From JAAELZ01 sp965237485 (GTDB lineage Bacteria; Pseudomonadota; Gammaproteobacteria; Arenicellales; Poriferihabitantaceae), in contig CBDEFQ010000007.1 of NCBI GenBank assembly GCA_965237485.1, forward strand, positions 1 through 64,000: a DNA stretch of 64,000 nt, read 5' to 3'. This document shows, in pieces, positions 17,536 through 26,306 of this stretch (position 1 is its first letter; every line of letters begins with the position of its first letter). Below the pieces are notes generated by a model that searched no databases, was not told the DNA's origin, and saw only the letters and a list, made by a program, of their open reading frames with translations. A program made the position numbers and the translations under genes.

Positions 17536-18168
17536 ATGAGTTTTTTTATTGATTTTATTGCCCGATGGGGACACGTATTATTCGGTGTTACTTGGATTGG
17601 CCTGCTTTATTATTTCAACTTTATCCAGGGTGCCTATTTTGCCGAAGCAACGGCGGATGCGAAATCTGATGCCTCTAAAAAGTTAGCCCCTCGCGCCTTA
17701 TGGTGGTTTCGTTGGGGTGCCATGGGTACGTTCTTAACCGGCGTTTATTTGCTGTTCGTCGCTGGTGCCGTTTCATTTAACCAATATATCGTTCTCGGTG
17801 CATTGATGGGTACGTTTATGTTCCTTAATGTATGGTTGATAATCTGGCCAAACCAAAAAATCGTTTTGGGTATGGCTGATGGCGATGCGGCTGTTGCTGG
17901 TCCAAAAGCCTTACTAGCTTCACGTACTAACACCTTGTTTTCTGCGCCGATGCTTTATGGCATGTTAGGTTCAAAGCACGGTCCTATCTCTGGGATGGAA
18001 AATGCAACCTTTGGCGATATAGGTTTCTTAATCGCTTTTGTTGTTGTATTGCTTCTAGAAGCCAATGCAGTTTTCGGCAAGCTCGGCCCGATTGCTTCGG
18101 TTAAAGGTGTTATCCAAATGAGCTTAGCATTAACTGTCGTGATGTTTGGTATCGTGCATTACATGTGA
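17536..18168 (+). CDS. PuuD-like integral membrane protein (urate hydroxylase membrane domain)
   Basis: 210 residues, very hydrophobic, with about six membrane spans. It starts MSFFIDFIARWGHVLFGVTW, with the histidine-bearing RWGHVLFGVTWIGLLYYFNF segment characteristic of the PuuD/DUF989 membrane domain, and ends in a further membrane helix (VVMFGIVHYM). In PuuD this domain is coupled to a C-terminal cytochrome c and oxidises urate. Here the cytochrome part is absent, so this is the short form and its activity is uncertain. An ATG with a gag ribosome-binding site (ctggagaaacgacc) defines the start. A strong terminator follows at 18203-18234. Confidence 0.75.
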   Translation: MSFFIDFIARWGHVLFGVTWIGLLYYFNFIQGAYFAEATADAKSDASKKLAPRALWWFRWGAMGTFLTGVYLLFVAGAVSFNQYIVLGALMGTFMFLNVWLIIWPNQKIVLGMADGDAAVAGPKALLASRTNTLFSAPMLYGMLGSKHGPISGMENATFGDIGFLIAFVVVLLLEANAVFGKLGPIASVKGVIQMSLALTVVMFGIVHYM

Positions 18169-18202
18169 GGTGCTACGTTTAAGCTTTACGCTTAGCCCAA
18201 AA

Positions 18203-18234
18203 CAAGAAAACCGGGCTAGCATCCGGTTTTCTTG
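18203..18234. terminator. bidirectional rho-independent terminator
   Basis: caagaaaaccgg (18203-18214) pairs exactly with ccggttttcttg (18223-18234) around an 8-nt loop. It sits between the convergent PuuD-like and rhomboid genes and can serve both. Confidence 0.8.
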
Positions 18235-18259
18235 TCTCTACCTGTCCTGAATAGGGGTT

Positions 18260-18944
18260 TTATTTAACAAAGGGGATATGTAATTTTACCTCTGGCTTTT
18301 TGAAAAACGGGGTCAACAGCATCCCCGCGATAAAGCCGCCAATATGTGCGCCAAATGCCACACCTCCTCCATCACTTTGATCGATTATTAATGGCGTAAG
18401 CAGTTGCATTAAGAACCATGCACCTAAAACCCACATCGCAGGTAGGCGCATAGTGTGTAAATAGATCACGATTGGAATCCCGGTCAACACTTTCGCGCGT
18501 GGATAAAGCAACAAATAGGCACCTAAAATACCAGATATTGCACCACTAGCACCTACCATTGGCACCGCAGAATTGGGGTCGGGTAACGCCTGCGCAAACA
18601 CCGCATAGCAAATAGAAAAGGATAAACCGGCCATGCCCCATAGCGTCTTCGATGTTATTGCCAAATATCCACAAATAGAGCATGTTACCTATCATATGCA
18701 TCCAGCCTGCATGCAAAAACATAGAGGTGAGCACGGTTGTCGATGGTGGCACCCAAGCTTCAGCGGTAATATGGGTAGAGTCCAACAGCAAGGCCGGAAT
18801 TACCCCCAGTTGCTGCACAATCATTTGTTGCATTTGGGGCGGCGAGAATGCTTGCCAAACAAACACTAACACACAGATTACGATAAGCACTATCGTGACA
18901 ATCGGGTTGATCTGGGTCGGGTTATCATCGCGCAGTGGAATCAT
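18260..18944 (-). pseudogene. rhomboid-family intramembrane serine protease, frameshifted
   Basis: The N-terminal part (from ATG 18944, MIPLRDDNPTQINPIVTIVL) runs through FLHAGWMHMIGNMLYLWIFG and HGRFILFYLLCG. The C-terminal part continues in another frame with the catalytic serine in VGASGAISGILGAYL and the catalytic histidine in FGAHIGGFIAGM. The two join near 18588, inside gcaggcgttaccc, by a one- or two-base change. Catalytic Ser and His are both preserved, so the break is recent or a sequence error. Rhomboids cleave transmembrane substrates inside the membrane. The start is back to back with the LemA gene. Confidence 0.85.
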
Positions 18945-18990
18945 CGCGTTATTGTAGCCTATGCTTTGTTAGCAGAGGCCAACTGTTCCC

Positions 18991-19515
18991 GTGGGTGCTG
19001 TTATTTGGAGCGTGTCGATATACAACGGTTTGGTTAAACGCAAGAATTATGTCGAAGACGCTTGGAGTGGCATCGAGGTACAACTGAAAAAGCGCCATAA
19101 TTTAGTGCCTAATTTGGTTAAAACCATCAAGGGCTATACCAAGCACGAATCTGGATTATTAGAATCGGTAACTAAGCTTCGAGCCCCCACCCTCACCAGC
19201 AGCGTCAGTGAAATGGGCGGGGCGGAACAAGCTTTTGGGCAGGCACTACAAGGCTTGATGGTGCAGGTGGAAGCCTATCCTGATATCAAAGCTGATGGAA
19301 ATTTTATAAACTTGCAGGACTAGCTGAGTGAAATTGAAGGCGATATTGAAGGTGCTAGACGTTACTATAACGGTGCCGTACGCGACTACAATACCTTGAT
19401 TCAGTCTTTTCCGTCTAACATGATCGCGACACGCTATGACTTTGCTGAAGCTGAATTCTTCGAACTAGACGTGGAAGCTGCGCGGCAAGCCCCAGAGATC
19501 GACTTTGAGAGCTAG
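18991..19515 (+). pseudogene. LemA-family membrane protein, interrupted by an amber codon
   Basis: The frame opens at GTG 18991 (GAVIWSVSIYNGLVKRKNYV), shows the family core EDAWSGIEVQLKKRHNLVPN and LVKTIKGYTKHE, and is stopped by TAG 19321-19323 where a helix should read NLQ-x-x-LSEIEGDIEGARRYYN. It then continues in the same frame with GAVRDYNTLIQSFPSNMIA and ends at TAG 19513-19515. LemA proteins have one N-terminal membrane helix, shortened here, and a cytoplasmic or periplasmic helical bundle of unknown function. They are often encoded next to DUF2207 proteins, as here. Confidence 0.87.
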
Positions 19516-20502
19516 TGTGTTTGTTCCATTGGCCCATGTCGCCTAGACCTTACATCAGCCCTTTGTTGGCTTTGTGCTTTTTAGTGCTTAGCCAAATCGC
19601 AAGCGCTGATGAGCGCATTTTGTCGTTTCATAGTGAGGTGGCAGTGCAGTCGAGCGGCGAATTGTTCGTTACCGAAACTATTCGAGTAAGAGCGGAAGGG
19701 CGCAATATAAAACGTGGTATCTATCGTGATTTACTCACCATTTACAAACACCCGAAATATGGGCATTTAGGCCTAAATGAAAATGCGCCAATTGTAATGC
19801 TCAGGGTTACTCGCAATGGGCGCAACGAGCCTTGGCATAAACAAAGTTTAGACAACGGTTTTCGGATTTATATCGGCAGGAAAGAAGCCTTCATCCAGCG
19901 CGGCGAGCACGAGTATCAAATTGAATATCTTGCGAACGTCAAGCGCAACGCAAATCTGACCGCGCCCAGCTCAATTGGAATGTCACGGGCCAAGGCTGGT
20001 CTTTTCCTATCGATAAAGCCAGTGCACGATTTACTTACCCCGATAACATCACGCCGTCCTTTTACCGAGCCTCAACCGGTGACAGCGGCTCATTAGATAG
20101 CCACGCTACTGCAACGACTAACGCTCGGGGCCAACTTTTAGTTGAAACGACTTTGGGACTTGGCCCCAACCAAGGTTTAACCGTCTATTCCGAGTTCGAT
20201 AGGAACGCCATCAACAAAACCTCTTTTTGGCAAGCAAATCTACTCAAAGGCAATTGGAAATTACTTGGTAGCCTATTGCTGCTGTTGGCTATGCCAATCT
20301 ACTATTTTAAAGCTTGGGACAAGGTTGGGCGCGACCCAGCAAAAGGGGTGGTTGTTGCTGATTATCACCCCGTCAGATCTCTCTCTCCTGCACCGCACCG
20401 CGCCGCCGTTAAGAATAAAACAGATGAAAAACCTTTTGCGGCTGCCGTACTCAACATGGCGGTTAAGGGCTATTTGACGATCGAACAAGTAAGTAAAAAG
20501 GT

Positions 20503-21776
20503 CACTGCTGTCCCGTTAACTTTCACAGCAACGAAAATTGATTAGGGTTAAGGTTTGGGTGATGCATCGGGTCCCCTCGCAACAGTGCCATTAAATCACG
20601 TTTTTCAAACAAATTAAGCTGCAATACCCTCAATATTTGTTGCATCGTTTTGCCCGCCTTCGACTGCAATTTGATGAACATCAGTATTAGGTAAATACAT
20701 AACGCAATCCATATTTGGGTCAATACTGCGTTCTTGCTGGTGCCGATAAATGACTTCACCTTTAAGTTCTGCTTGATCCACTTGAAGAATAATTCCACCT
20801 GCCATCTGGCTTTATAAATATCGGCGATAGTTTGAGCACTGAGCTTAAAGTGGTTGGTTAAAAACACATAATGCTTGCCTGTAGTGGCATCGCGATAACC
20901 AATACGGCGTAATCGAATCGAACACTCCTTTGCTGCTTTGACCCCCGTGAATTCAATCGTTTGATCACTGCTAAGTCCCGTTCCCTTGCGTACACTATGT
21001 CGCTTGATAAGGCGGTATGCAGCATTCTTCTTTAATCGTGTGACAAAGTATATTCCCTTGTCATTCAATTGCTTATACCAGGCATAGTCGTTGTATCCAC
21101 GGTCAATAACTACAATGCTGCCTTTCGGGAAAGCTACTTTCCTGCCCGCAGTGACATCAGCACATTTACCCTCGGTGATATTAACAAACTCAGGTAAGTA
21201 ACCATCATGATTCAGGCCTACATGCAGTTTGATTGCCCCTTTAGTTGATCGAAAGTCTGCCCATGGGAAAACCGATAAGCACAGATCAATGGTAGATGAG
21301 TCCAGCGAATACAGGGGATTCTTGAAACGAAAGTTATGCCCTGGCGTTTTGCTCTGACAGCACTTGAGTAATTGAGAGAATAGCGCTTCATAAAGGCTCG
21401 AAGGCTTGTTCTCATTGATGCGTGAAAGATTGGACCGCGTTAACACTGCACTACCAAGATGATACAAGCGGTGTGATTGAGCACTGACATTATCAACAAT
21501 ATCACGCAAGCTATGACGGCCAGTCAATTGAGCTATAGTCAGGCTCACGAACTGTGACCAACGAGACGCTCTGCGGAATGAACGCCCCGAATGATGTTGA
21601 ATTGCGAGTGCCTCGAATTCATGTCTCGGAACAATTTTGAGTATTTGATTTAGAACGGTATTACAATGTGACATGGTCTGATTTTCCTATTTTATTCAAC
21701 GGTTTATCGCTAAACGTATTTTATCAAATTGAGAGAAAATCAGGCCTGTTTCTTTAGTGTTAACGGGACAGCAGTG
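20503..21776 (-). mobile_element. IS4-family element, copy E1 (1274 bp)
   Basis: The inverted terminal repeats start cactgctgtcccgttaac at both ends, with a 9-bp target duplication taaaaaggt at 20494-20502 and 21777-21785. Complete, with an intact transposase. It interrupts the DUF2207 gene. Copy E2 (27065-28338) has the same length and the opposite orientation. Confidence 0.93.
20523..21674 (-). CDS. IS4-family transposase (E1)
   Basis: 383 residues. DDE motifs are visible: YSLDSSTIDLCLS for the first Asp, IVVIDRGYNDYAWY for the second, and the IS4 signature Y-x2-R-x3-E-x6-K in YKARWQVELFFKWIKQNLK. The family cuts and pastes through hairpin intermediates. It differs from the E2 protein at one position (KCCQSK versus KRCQSK). 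Intact. Confidence 0.92.
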   Translation of the reverse strand: MSHCNTVLNQILKIVPRHEFEALAIQHHSGRSFRRASRWSQFVSLTIAQLTGRHSLRDIVDNVSAQSHRLYHLGSAVLTRSNLSRINENKPSSLYEALFSQLLKCCQSKTPGHNFRFKNPLYSLDSSTIDLCLSVFPWADFRSTKGAIKLHVGLNHDGYLPEFVNITEGKCADVTAGRKVAFPKGSIVVIDRGYNDYAWYKQLNDKGIYFVTRLKKNAAYRLIKRHSVRKGTGLSSDQTIEFTGVKAAKECSIRLRRIGYRDATTGKHYVFLTNHFKLSAQTIADIYKARWQVELFFKWIKQNLKVKSFIGTSKNAVLTQIWIALCIYLILMFIKLQSKAGKTMQQILRVLQLNLFEKRDLMALLRGDPMHHPNLNPNQFSLL

Positions 21777-21827
21777 TAAAAAGGTATTTACTATTCAAAA
21801 GGGAATTATATACTTCAGTATGCAAAA

Positions 21828-21986
21828 TTACCTCCTTTCCAGCTTCCATCGTCTGTTTAATTCCTCTTTTGTTGGTTTGCGATTCTCATAGATTGTCTGT
21901 GAAGGGCGTTTCGCTCCCAAAACTTCTTTTGCTGCTATCTTAAAATCATTTTCTGTTAGGTTGTCGTATTTCACCACTTTATTCAT
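21828..21986 (-). CDS. 52-residue protein at the end of the restriction-modification operon
   Basis: ATG 21984-21986 overlaps the endonuclease stop (ATGA), and the gene ends two bases from the terminal repeat. It reads MNKVVKYDNLTENDFKIAAK, then KEVLGAKRPSQTIYENRKPT and a basic tail ending WKLERR. It is charged, with 13 Lys/Arg in 52 residues and a helical pattern in the second half. I do not recognise it. Position and coupling suggest a component of the same cassette, for example a regulator or DNA-binding accessory, but the sequence does not prove any function. Confidence 0.6.
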   Translation of the reverse strand: MNKVVKYDNLTENDFKIAAKEVLGAKRPSQTIYENRKPTKEELNRRWKLERR

Positions 21987-22717
21987 TTTTTACTCCGTTT
22001 TTTATCAACATAGTTAACCCAATTAACCCAGTCAATCTCTCCTTGTTGGGATATTCCCGATTCAATAAGGAATTGAGTAACCGCGCCTTTTGCTAATGTT
22101 TTTGATTCCATTAATCCGTTTTGAGCGTGCGCAACGAATATACTCAGCAAAGCAATGTGAGTATCTTCCCAACCGCTTACTTCCTCCCAGAAGTCCGATC
22201 CTATGTAAGTGTAGTAGCTGCCTCTACTCCGGTTACTCGCAGGGCCATAACATACGCCCTCAATGCATCTTACATGCACGTTATTTCCCTGCTGCAAGAT
22301 TACGAGTGGCTTTATTGAAGTAGTCAGACAGTTTTTCCTTTGTGAAGAGTTTCCCCAATTCTTTCCCGATTTTACTTGTATTATTGTTCTGGTTTCATTT
22401 TCAACATATTCTATATCTATACCTTCTGCTGTGGATTTCATCCCATTTTTCGCAGACTGGCATATAACAACTGCGCATTGTTCCGCCAACGTGCCAAACA
22501 TAGTTTCTTCACTGGAAGACAGAAAGGCATCTAAGACCGAGGCCGCAAAACCATCAGTTTTGTTGGTGGCCCTTAAACAGAAAAGGTAAGGATTCTTTCT
22601 CCTTATAAGTTCCTCTGGCTTTAGCGTTTCCAGCTTACTTTTAATCCTGACTGCGAAGTCTGCGACATTCGCATTCAGTCTGTTTTCTGCTTTTTCCCAC
22701 CATTCAGGGTAAATCAA
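21983..22717 (-). CDS. PmeII-family type II restriction endonuclease
   Basis: About 244 residues from TTG 22717, chosen because an aaaggg stands 9 bases upstream and the codon overlaps the expected methyltransferase stop (TTGA); TTG 22750 would add 11 residues. Family signatures are RRKNPYLF, ASVLDAFLSSSEETMFGTL, the presumed catalytic region STAEGIDIEYVE followed by TIIQVKSGKNWGNSSQ (a PD-(D/E)xK-like D...QxK), and CIEGVCYG. These enzymes cut short DNA sites protected by the partner methylase. The frame is intact although the methylase is broken, and IS C2 lies between it and the upstream operon, so it is probably silent. Confidence 0.78.
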   Translation of the reverse strand: MIYPEWWEKAENRLNANVADFAVRIKSKLETLKPEELIRRKNPYLFCLRATNKTDGFAASVLDAFLSSSEETMFGTLAEQCAVVICQSAKNGMKSTAEGIDIEYVENETRTIIQVKSGKNWGNSSQRKNCLTTSIKPLVILQQGNNVHVRCIEGVCYGPASNRSRGSYYTYIGSDFWEEVSGWEDTHIALLSIFVAHAQNGLMESKTLAKGAVTQFLIESGISQQGEIDWVNWVNYVDKKRSKK

Positions 22718-22755
22718 AACGATCTTACCCTTTGTCGCATCAAAGCACAATACTC

Positions 22756-24129
22756 AGTCTTGTCCAACATGAAATGATACTGAGAGAAGGGACTGATTCT
22801 AATCGGAAATGATACCGAACTAATCTAATTTCTGTTCATGATGGTGAATGAATACCATTATGAATGACCACCATATAGATACCCTTGATAAGGCACGCTT
22901 GTTGCTACAAGGCACTGATGAAATCGATCTGGCAATCGACGGTAAACGCAATCGCTATGATTTCATCAAACGCACCTTAATGCGTTTCAAATACAGCAAA
23001 CCGGGTCGAGCCGATAAGGGTCTTGTGCTGCGTTATATCACACGCATCAGCGGTTACTCTTATGTGCAAGTGAAACGCCTGGCTGCCAGCTATCTCAAGC
23101 ACGGTAGAATCCAGTGGCGACATCGTGCCACAAGGGGCTTTGCTAGACGCGATAGCAATCAAGACATTAAGCTTCTAGCAGAGATGGATGAACTCCACGG
23201 TACGTTATCAGGCCATGCCACTAGGAAACTCTGTGAGCGCGCCTTGGTTGTCTATGAGCAAACTGAGTATGCCAACCTGGCACCTATCCCGGTTTCTCAT
23301 CTATACAATCTACGCCGATCTAAACCCTACCAGAACAATCGCCGTCACTTTGAAAAGACGCATTCCAAGCCTTCTTCTATCGGCCAAAGACGTAAGCCAC
23401 AGCCAGAAGGTCAACCTGGCTATAGCCGTGTAGATACAGTGCATCAGGGCGATAAGGACAAGGTTAAAGGGGTCTATCATATCAACGCCGTTGATGAGAT
23501 CACCCCGTTTGAAGTCGTGTCTTCTACACAGAAAATATCAGAGCCATTCTTGATGCCTATTCTCACTCAAATGCTAGAGCAATTCCCCTTTGTGATTAAA
23601 GGCTTTCATGCCGATAATGGCAGTGAATACATTAACCAATCGGTGGTGCGATTGTTGAATAAGCTATTAATCGAGTTAACCCAATCCAGGGCTAGACACC
23701 GTAACGACAATGCCTTAGTTGAGTGCAACAATGGGGCCATCGTGCGCAAGCATCTTGGCTTCATGCATATCCCGCAAAAATATGCGCCTGAGATTAATCA
23801 ATTTGCCACCGACTTTCTTAACCCTTATTTGAATTATCACCGACCTTGTTTCTTCCCACAGACCAGCACTAACAACAAAGGAAAACAAGTCAAAACCTAT
23901 CCATATCGAAACATGATGACGCCTTATGAAAAACTCAAATCGTTGACCAATGCACAGTCATATCTTAAAACTCACATCTCGTTTACAATGCTTGACGATA
24001 TCGTTTATCAGATGACTGATAATGAGGCAGCAAAACAACTCAATGAGGAAAAAACCAAACTCTTTAAAAACATCTTTGAACAGAAATGACAATCAACTTC
24101 TCGGTATCATTCCTGTATTGGAATAGACT
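22756..24129 (+). mobile_element. rve-type IS element, copy C2 (1374 bp)
   Basis: The ends agtcttgtccaacatgaaat (22756) and, inverted, agtctattccaatacaggaa (ending 24129) are imperfect repeats of about 30 bp. A 5-bp target duplication tactc lies at 22751-22755 and 24130-24134. It interrupts the methyltransferase gene of the IS1595 passenger operon. The family within the rve-type insertion sequences (IS481- or IS1202-like) is not certain. Confidence 0.92.
22848..24089 (+). CDS. rve-type (IS481/IS1202-like) transposase (C2)
   Basis: 413 residues, intact. The N-terminal region (RYDFIKRTLMRFKYSK, GLVLRYITRISGYSYVQVKR) looks like helix-turn-helix DNA-binding domains. The integrase core has SRVDTVHQGD for the first Asp, FHADNGSEYINQ for the second and RHRNDNALVECNNGAIVRKH for the Glu. 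Downstream is a helical tail typical of the family. It is a DDE enzyme moving the surrounding element. C3 encodes almost the same protein. Confidence 0.9.
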   Translation: MNTIMNDHHIDTLDKARLLLQGTDEIDLAIDGKRNRYDFIKRTLMRFKYSKPGRADKGLVLRYITRISGYSYVQVKRLAASYLKHGRIQWRHRATRGFARRDSNQDIKLLAEMDELHGTLSGHATRKLCERALVVYEQTEYANLAPIPVSHLYNLRRSKPYQNNRRHFEKTHSKPSSIGQRRKPQPEGQPGYSRVDTVHQGDKDKVKGVYHINAVDEITPFEVVSSTQKISEPFLMPILTQMLEQFPFVIKGFHADNGSEYINQSVVRLLNKLLIELTQSRARHRNDNALVECNNGAIVRKHLGFMHIPQKYAPEINQFATDFLNPYLNYHRPCFFPQTSTNNKGKQVKTYPYRNMMTPYEKLKSLTNAQSYLKTHISFTMLDDIVYQMTDNEAAKQLNEEKTKLFKNIFEQK

Positions 24130-24921
24130 TACTCACTAGATACGTCAATGCCTATATGATGCTCGGTGTAATTTATGTGCTGCGGCTAGCGTAGTTCCAG
24201 ACCCAGCGAATGGGTCAAGAACCACGTCGCCGTGATCTGTAAATAGCCGGATAAACCAGTTGGGTAGTTGCTCAGGGAAAGTCGCTGGGTGCCCTGAATT
24301 GTTACATTGAGTAGCCATGTGCAAAACGTTCGTTGGGTATGCCATATCGCGCCCTTCCCAGTTCGCAACACGCTTACCAAATCCGTTACCATGGGCACTC
24401 TCATCACGAGTTTTGTCTGTATCAGACAAGTTTTTCAGCCGTGCTTTTTTCCAATCACCCATAGGTACACGCACAGAATCCTGGTTCATTTTAAAGTTTT
24501 TGTTTTTGGTGAAATGCAATAAACGCTCCCATGAGTCCCTGAACCGATTAGGCCACTTGCCCGGGTATGAATTCTTCTTATGCCAGCAATATTCTTCTAC
24601 CCAGAGCCAGCCCTGACTGCGCATTCCTTGTATTAGCTCAAGAACATAAGTGTGCCTTTCCCCGTTAATCGCTCTTTCCTTATATATTTAGAATAAAAGA
24701 ACCTGTCGGCCTTAAGCAATTATGCAACTGTTCAGCACGGGGTAAAAACCATTCTACATATTTGTCAGCACTTACCCCTCCGTAGTTGTCTTTTCTTTGG
24801 TCAGCATAAGGAGGTGAAGTAACTATTAAATCGACTGACTCATCGGGTATCTTTTTCGAGATTACCTTCAAACAGTCTCCACGAAAGACTGTTGATGTGT
24901 GGACTCTTTCAAGAACCGCGC

Positions 24922-25848
24922 TCATGCCACCAACTCCTTGAATGTCAGTCGCTTCCCGCTCATTCCTTTACATAGTGCTGACATTCTATCCAGCGTATCT
25001 ACACTACAATTACCCTCGTTCAGTCGAAACGTGAACTCATCGACATATCGCTGGCAGTGCTTAGCACTCCAGTTGTGGTAAATGCCGTTGTAGCCACGTT
25101 TCAGGACCGCCCAGACGCTCTCAATGCCGTTTGTATGCGCCATGCCGTTCACGTACTCCTTGGCACTGTGCTTGACCGTGCCGTGCTGGTAGGCGGCTCC
25201 TAGCTCGTTGTAACCCTTGTGTTCATCCGTGTAGACCGTAGAGCCGGCCTTAACCGTGCTTTTAATAAAGCCTTTCAGTGTTGCGCCATCTGTTTTGGTT
25301 ATTACCTTGGCTTGAACGTTGCCGCCGCGCTCTTTGGCACCAATAACCGCTTGCTTGCCTACCACTCCACGTCCAGCTTTTAACTTCTTGTGTTCGTGCT
25401 TGTTCTTCTCCTTGCCGCCCAAATAGGTTTCGTCAATTTCCACGATACCCAGCAGTTTGCCGCTATCGCCAGAACAAGCCTCTCGAATTCTCTGTAGCAT
25501 GAACCACGCTGATTTCTGGGTAATGCCCAGCTCTTTGGAAAGCTGCGAGGATGAGACACCTTTGCGGGCCGTTAACATGCAATACATAGCAACCGCCCAA
25601 CACTGCAAAGACAAAGGCGATCCGTGCATTACGGTATCTGTCTTGACATTAAATACCTTACGGCAAGGATTACAATAATAGTTGTGTAACCTTGGCTTGT
25701 ATTCTTTGATCTTATCCGTGCCTTGGCATTTCGGGCAAACAGGCTTTTCACCCCACAATGTGTATTCCATCCATTTTGCTGATTTTGCATCTGATGAAAA
25801 TCTTGTGATCAATTCGACTAGACTAATTGTCTTTGCTGATTTTTTCAT
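24922..25848 (-). CDS. IS1595-family transposase
   Basis: 308 residues. An N-terminal zinc ribbon (KPVCPKCQGTD with YYCNPCRKVFN) is followed by the ISXO2-like DDE/N core: GIVEIDETYLGGKEKNK for the first Asp, VYTDEHKGYNELG for the second, and HTNGIESVWAVLKRGYNGIY for the Asn/Glu region. The protein is full length and intact. Its TGA stop at 24922-24924 overlaps the ATG of the methyltransferase gene, so transposase and passenger genes are translated as one coupled operon. Confidence 0.92.
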   Translation of the reverse strand: MKKSAKTISLVELITRFSSDAKSAKWMEYTLWGEKPVCPKCQGTDKIKEYKPRLHNYYCNPCRKVFNVKTDTVMHGSPLSLQCWAVAMYCMLTARKGVSSSQLSKELGITQKSAWFMLQRIREACSGDSGKLLGIVEIDETYLGGKEKNKHEHKKLKAGRGVVGKQAVIGAKERGGNVQAKVITKTDGATLKGFIKSTVKAGSTVYTDEHKGYNELGAAYQHGTVKHSAKEYVNGMAHTNGIESVWAVLKRGYNGIYHNWSAKHCQRYVDEFTFRLNEGNCSVDTLDRMSALCKGMSGKRLTFKELVA

Positions 25849-26013
25849 TTTTGCCTTATCCTCTATATTTGCATACTACAATACCATGTTATTAACTACA
25901 TGTACAGACAAATAAACGGTGTGTCTTGGTTTGAAATTATGCAATATTGACAATATTCACTAAAAGACCCTTTGCATACTGAAGTATATAATTCCCATAA
26001 CTAATGTGGTTGT

Positions 26014-26031
26014 GTTATATTATAGTATAAC
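26014..26031. promoter_or_regulatory. palindromic operator/-10 region of the mazE gene
   Basis: gttatattatagtataac at 26014-26031 has 6-bp complementary arms (gttata/tataac) around a TATAGT-like -10 box. It lies 20 bp before the antitoxin start. AbrB-type antitoxins autoregulate through such palindromes; the assignment is by position. Confidence 0.5.
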
Positions 26032-26051
26032 TTGATTAAGCGAGATTGATA

Positions 26052-26306
26052 ATGTCAGAAGTATCAATAAGACAATCAGGGGGTGCTAGTATCGTTAGTA
26101 TTCCTAAAGCGATAGTGCAAACTTTAAGCCTAAGTGTTGGCTCGAAGCTAGATCTATCAATAAAAGATAATGCCATCATTTTAACCCCCCTTAAAGAGTC
26201 TATCAGTCTAGAAGAATTACTAGCGGGTAGCCCTAAGGAGTGTTTCAAGGTGACAGAAGAGGACCGAGAGTGGCTAGATGCTAAACCCGTTGGCAAGGAA
26301 ATTTAA
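26052..26306 (+). CDS. mazE: MazE/AbrB-type antitoxin, orphaned by IS insertion
   Basis: 84 residues from ATG 26052 (a TTG two codons upstream is less likely). The swapped-hairpin AbrB fold is clear: SIRQSGGASIVSIPKAIVQT, LSVGSKLDLSI and NAIILTPLKE, followed by an acidic toxin-binding tail (SLEELLAGSPKECFKVTEED). The stop TAA overlaps a second ATG at 26306-26308, which is where the MazF toxin gene should begin, but only three codons remain before IS3 copy D3. The toxin is therefore gone and the antitoxin has no partner here. Confidence 0.82.
   Translation: MSEVSIRQSGGASIVSIPKAIVQTLSLSVGSKLDLSIKDNAIILTPLKESISLEELLAGSPKECFKVTEEDREWLDAKPVGKEI

Larger units (their letters stand above)
19536..21800 (+). 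pseudogene. DUF2207-family membrane protein, frameshifted and split by IS4
   Basis: ATG 19536 (MSPRPYISPLLALCFLVLSQ) gives a signal peptide and the DUF2207 N-terminal domain (FVTETIRVRAEGRNIKRGIY, FRIYIG). Near 19950 the frame shifts by one: the true reading goes on as RAQLNWNVTGQGWSFPIDKA, SARFTYPDNITPSFYRAS and QGLTVYSEFDRN. A membrane helix (LLGSLLLLLAMPIYYF) and the start of the cytoplasmic part (KGYLTIEQVSKK) follow. IS4 copy E1 splits it at 20502/20503 and the IS1595 element cuts off the rest at 21800. The usual LemA partner gene, also dead, lies just upstream. Confidence 0.85.
22714..24925 (-). pseudogene. site-specific DNA methyltransferase (N4/N6 beta class), frameshifted and interrupted
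   Basis: ATG 24925 overlaps the transposase stop. It reads MSAVLERVHTSTVFRGDCLK, then motif IV in DLIVTSPPYADQRKD and much later motif I in VVLDPFAGSGTTLAAAHK, the motif order of beta-class amino-methyltransferases. Three lesions exist. Extra base(s) near 24678 (aatatataagg) end the first frame. A one-base excess lies near 24147 (after HRAS; true continuation GIDVSSEYCALMRQ). The rve-type IS C2 interrupts codons near the end at 22755/24130. The reconstructed stop is TGA 22714-22716. It would have protected the recognition site of the adjacent endonuclease. Confidence 0.83.
21801..25996 (-). mobile_element. IS1595-family transposon with restriction-modification passenger genes
   Basis: Perfect 26-bp inverted repeats bound the element: 21801-21826 (gggaattatatacttcagta...) and its complement at 25971-25996. 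Inside, all on the minus strand, are an IS1595 transposase, a DNA methyltransferase gene, a PmeII-type endonuclease gene and a 52-codon gene. They are chained by overlaps ATGA (24922-24925), TTGA (22714-22717) and ATGA (21983-21986). Without the rve-type IS C2 and its 5-bp duplication the element is 2817 bp. The 8-mers outside (attcaaaa, ataactaa) do not match, so the flanks were rearranged. IS1595 members carrying passenger genes are known; this cargo is notable. Confidence 0.85.
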
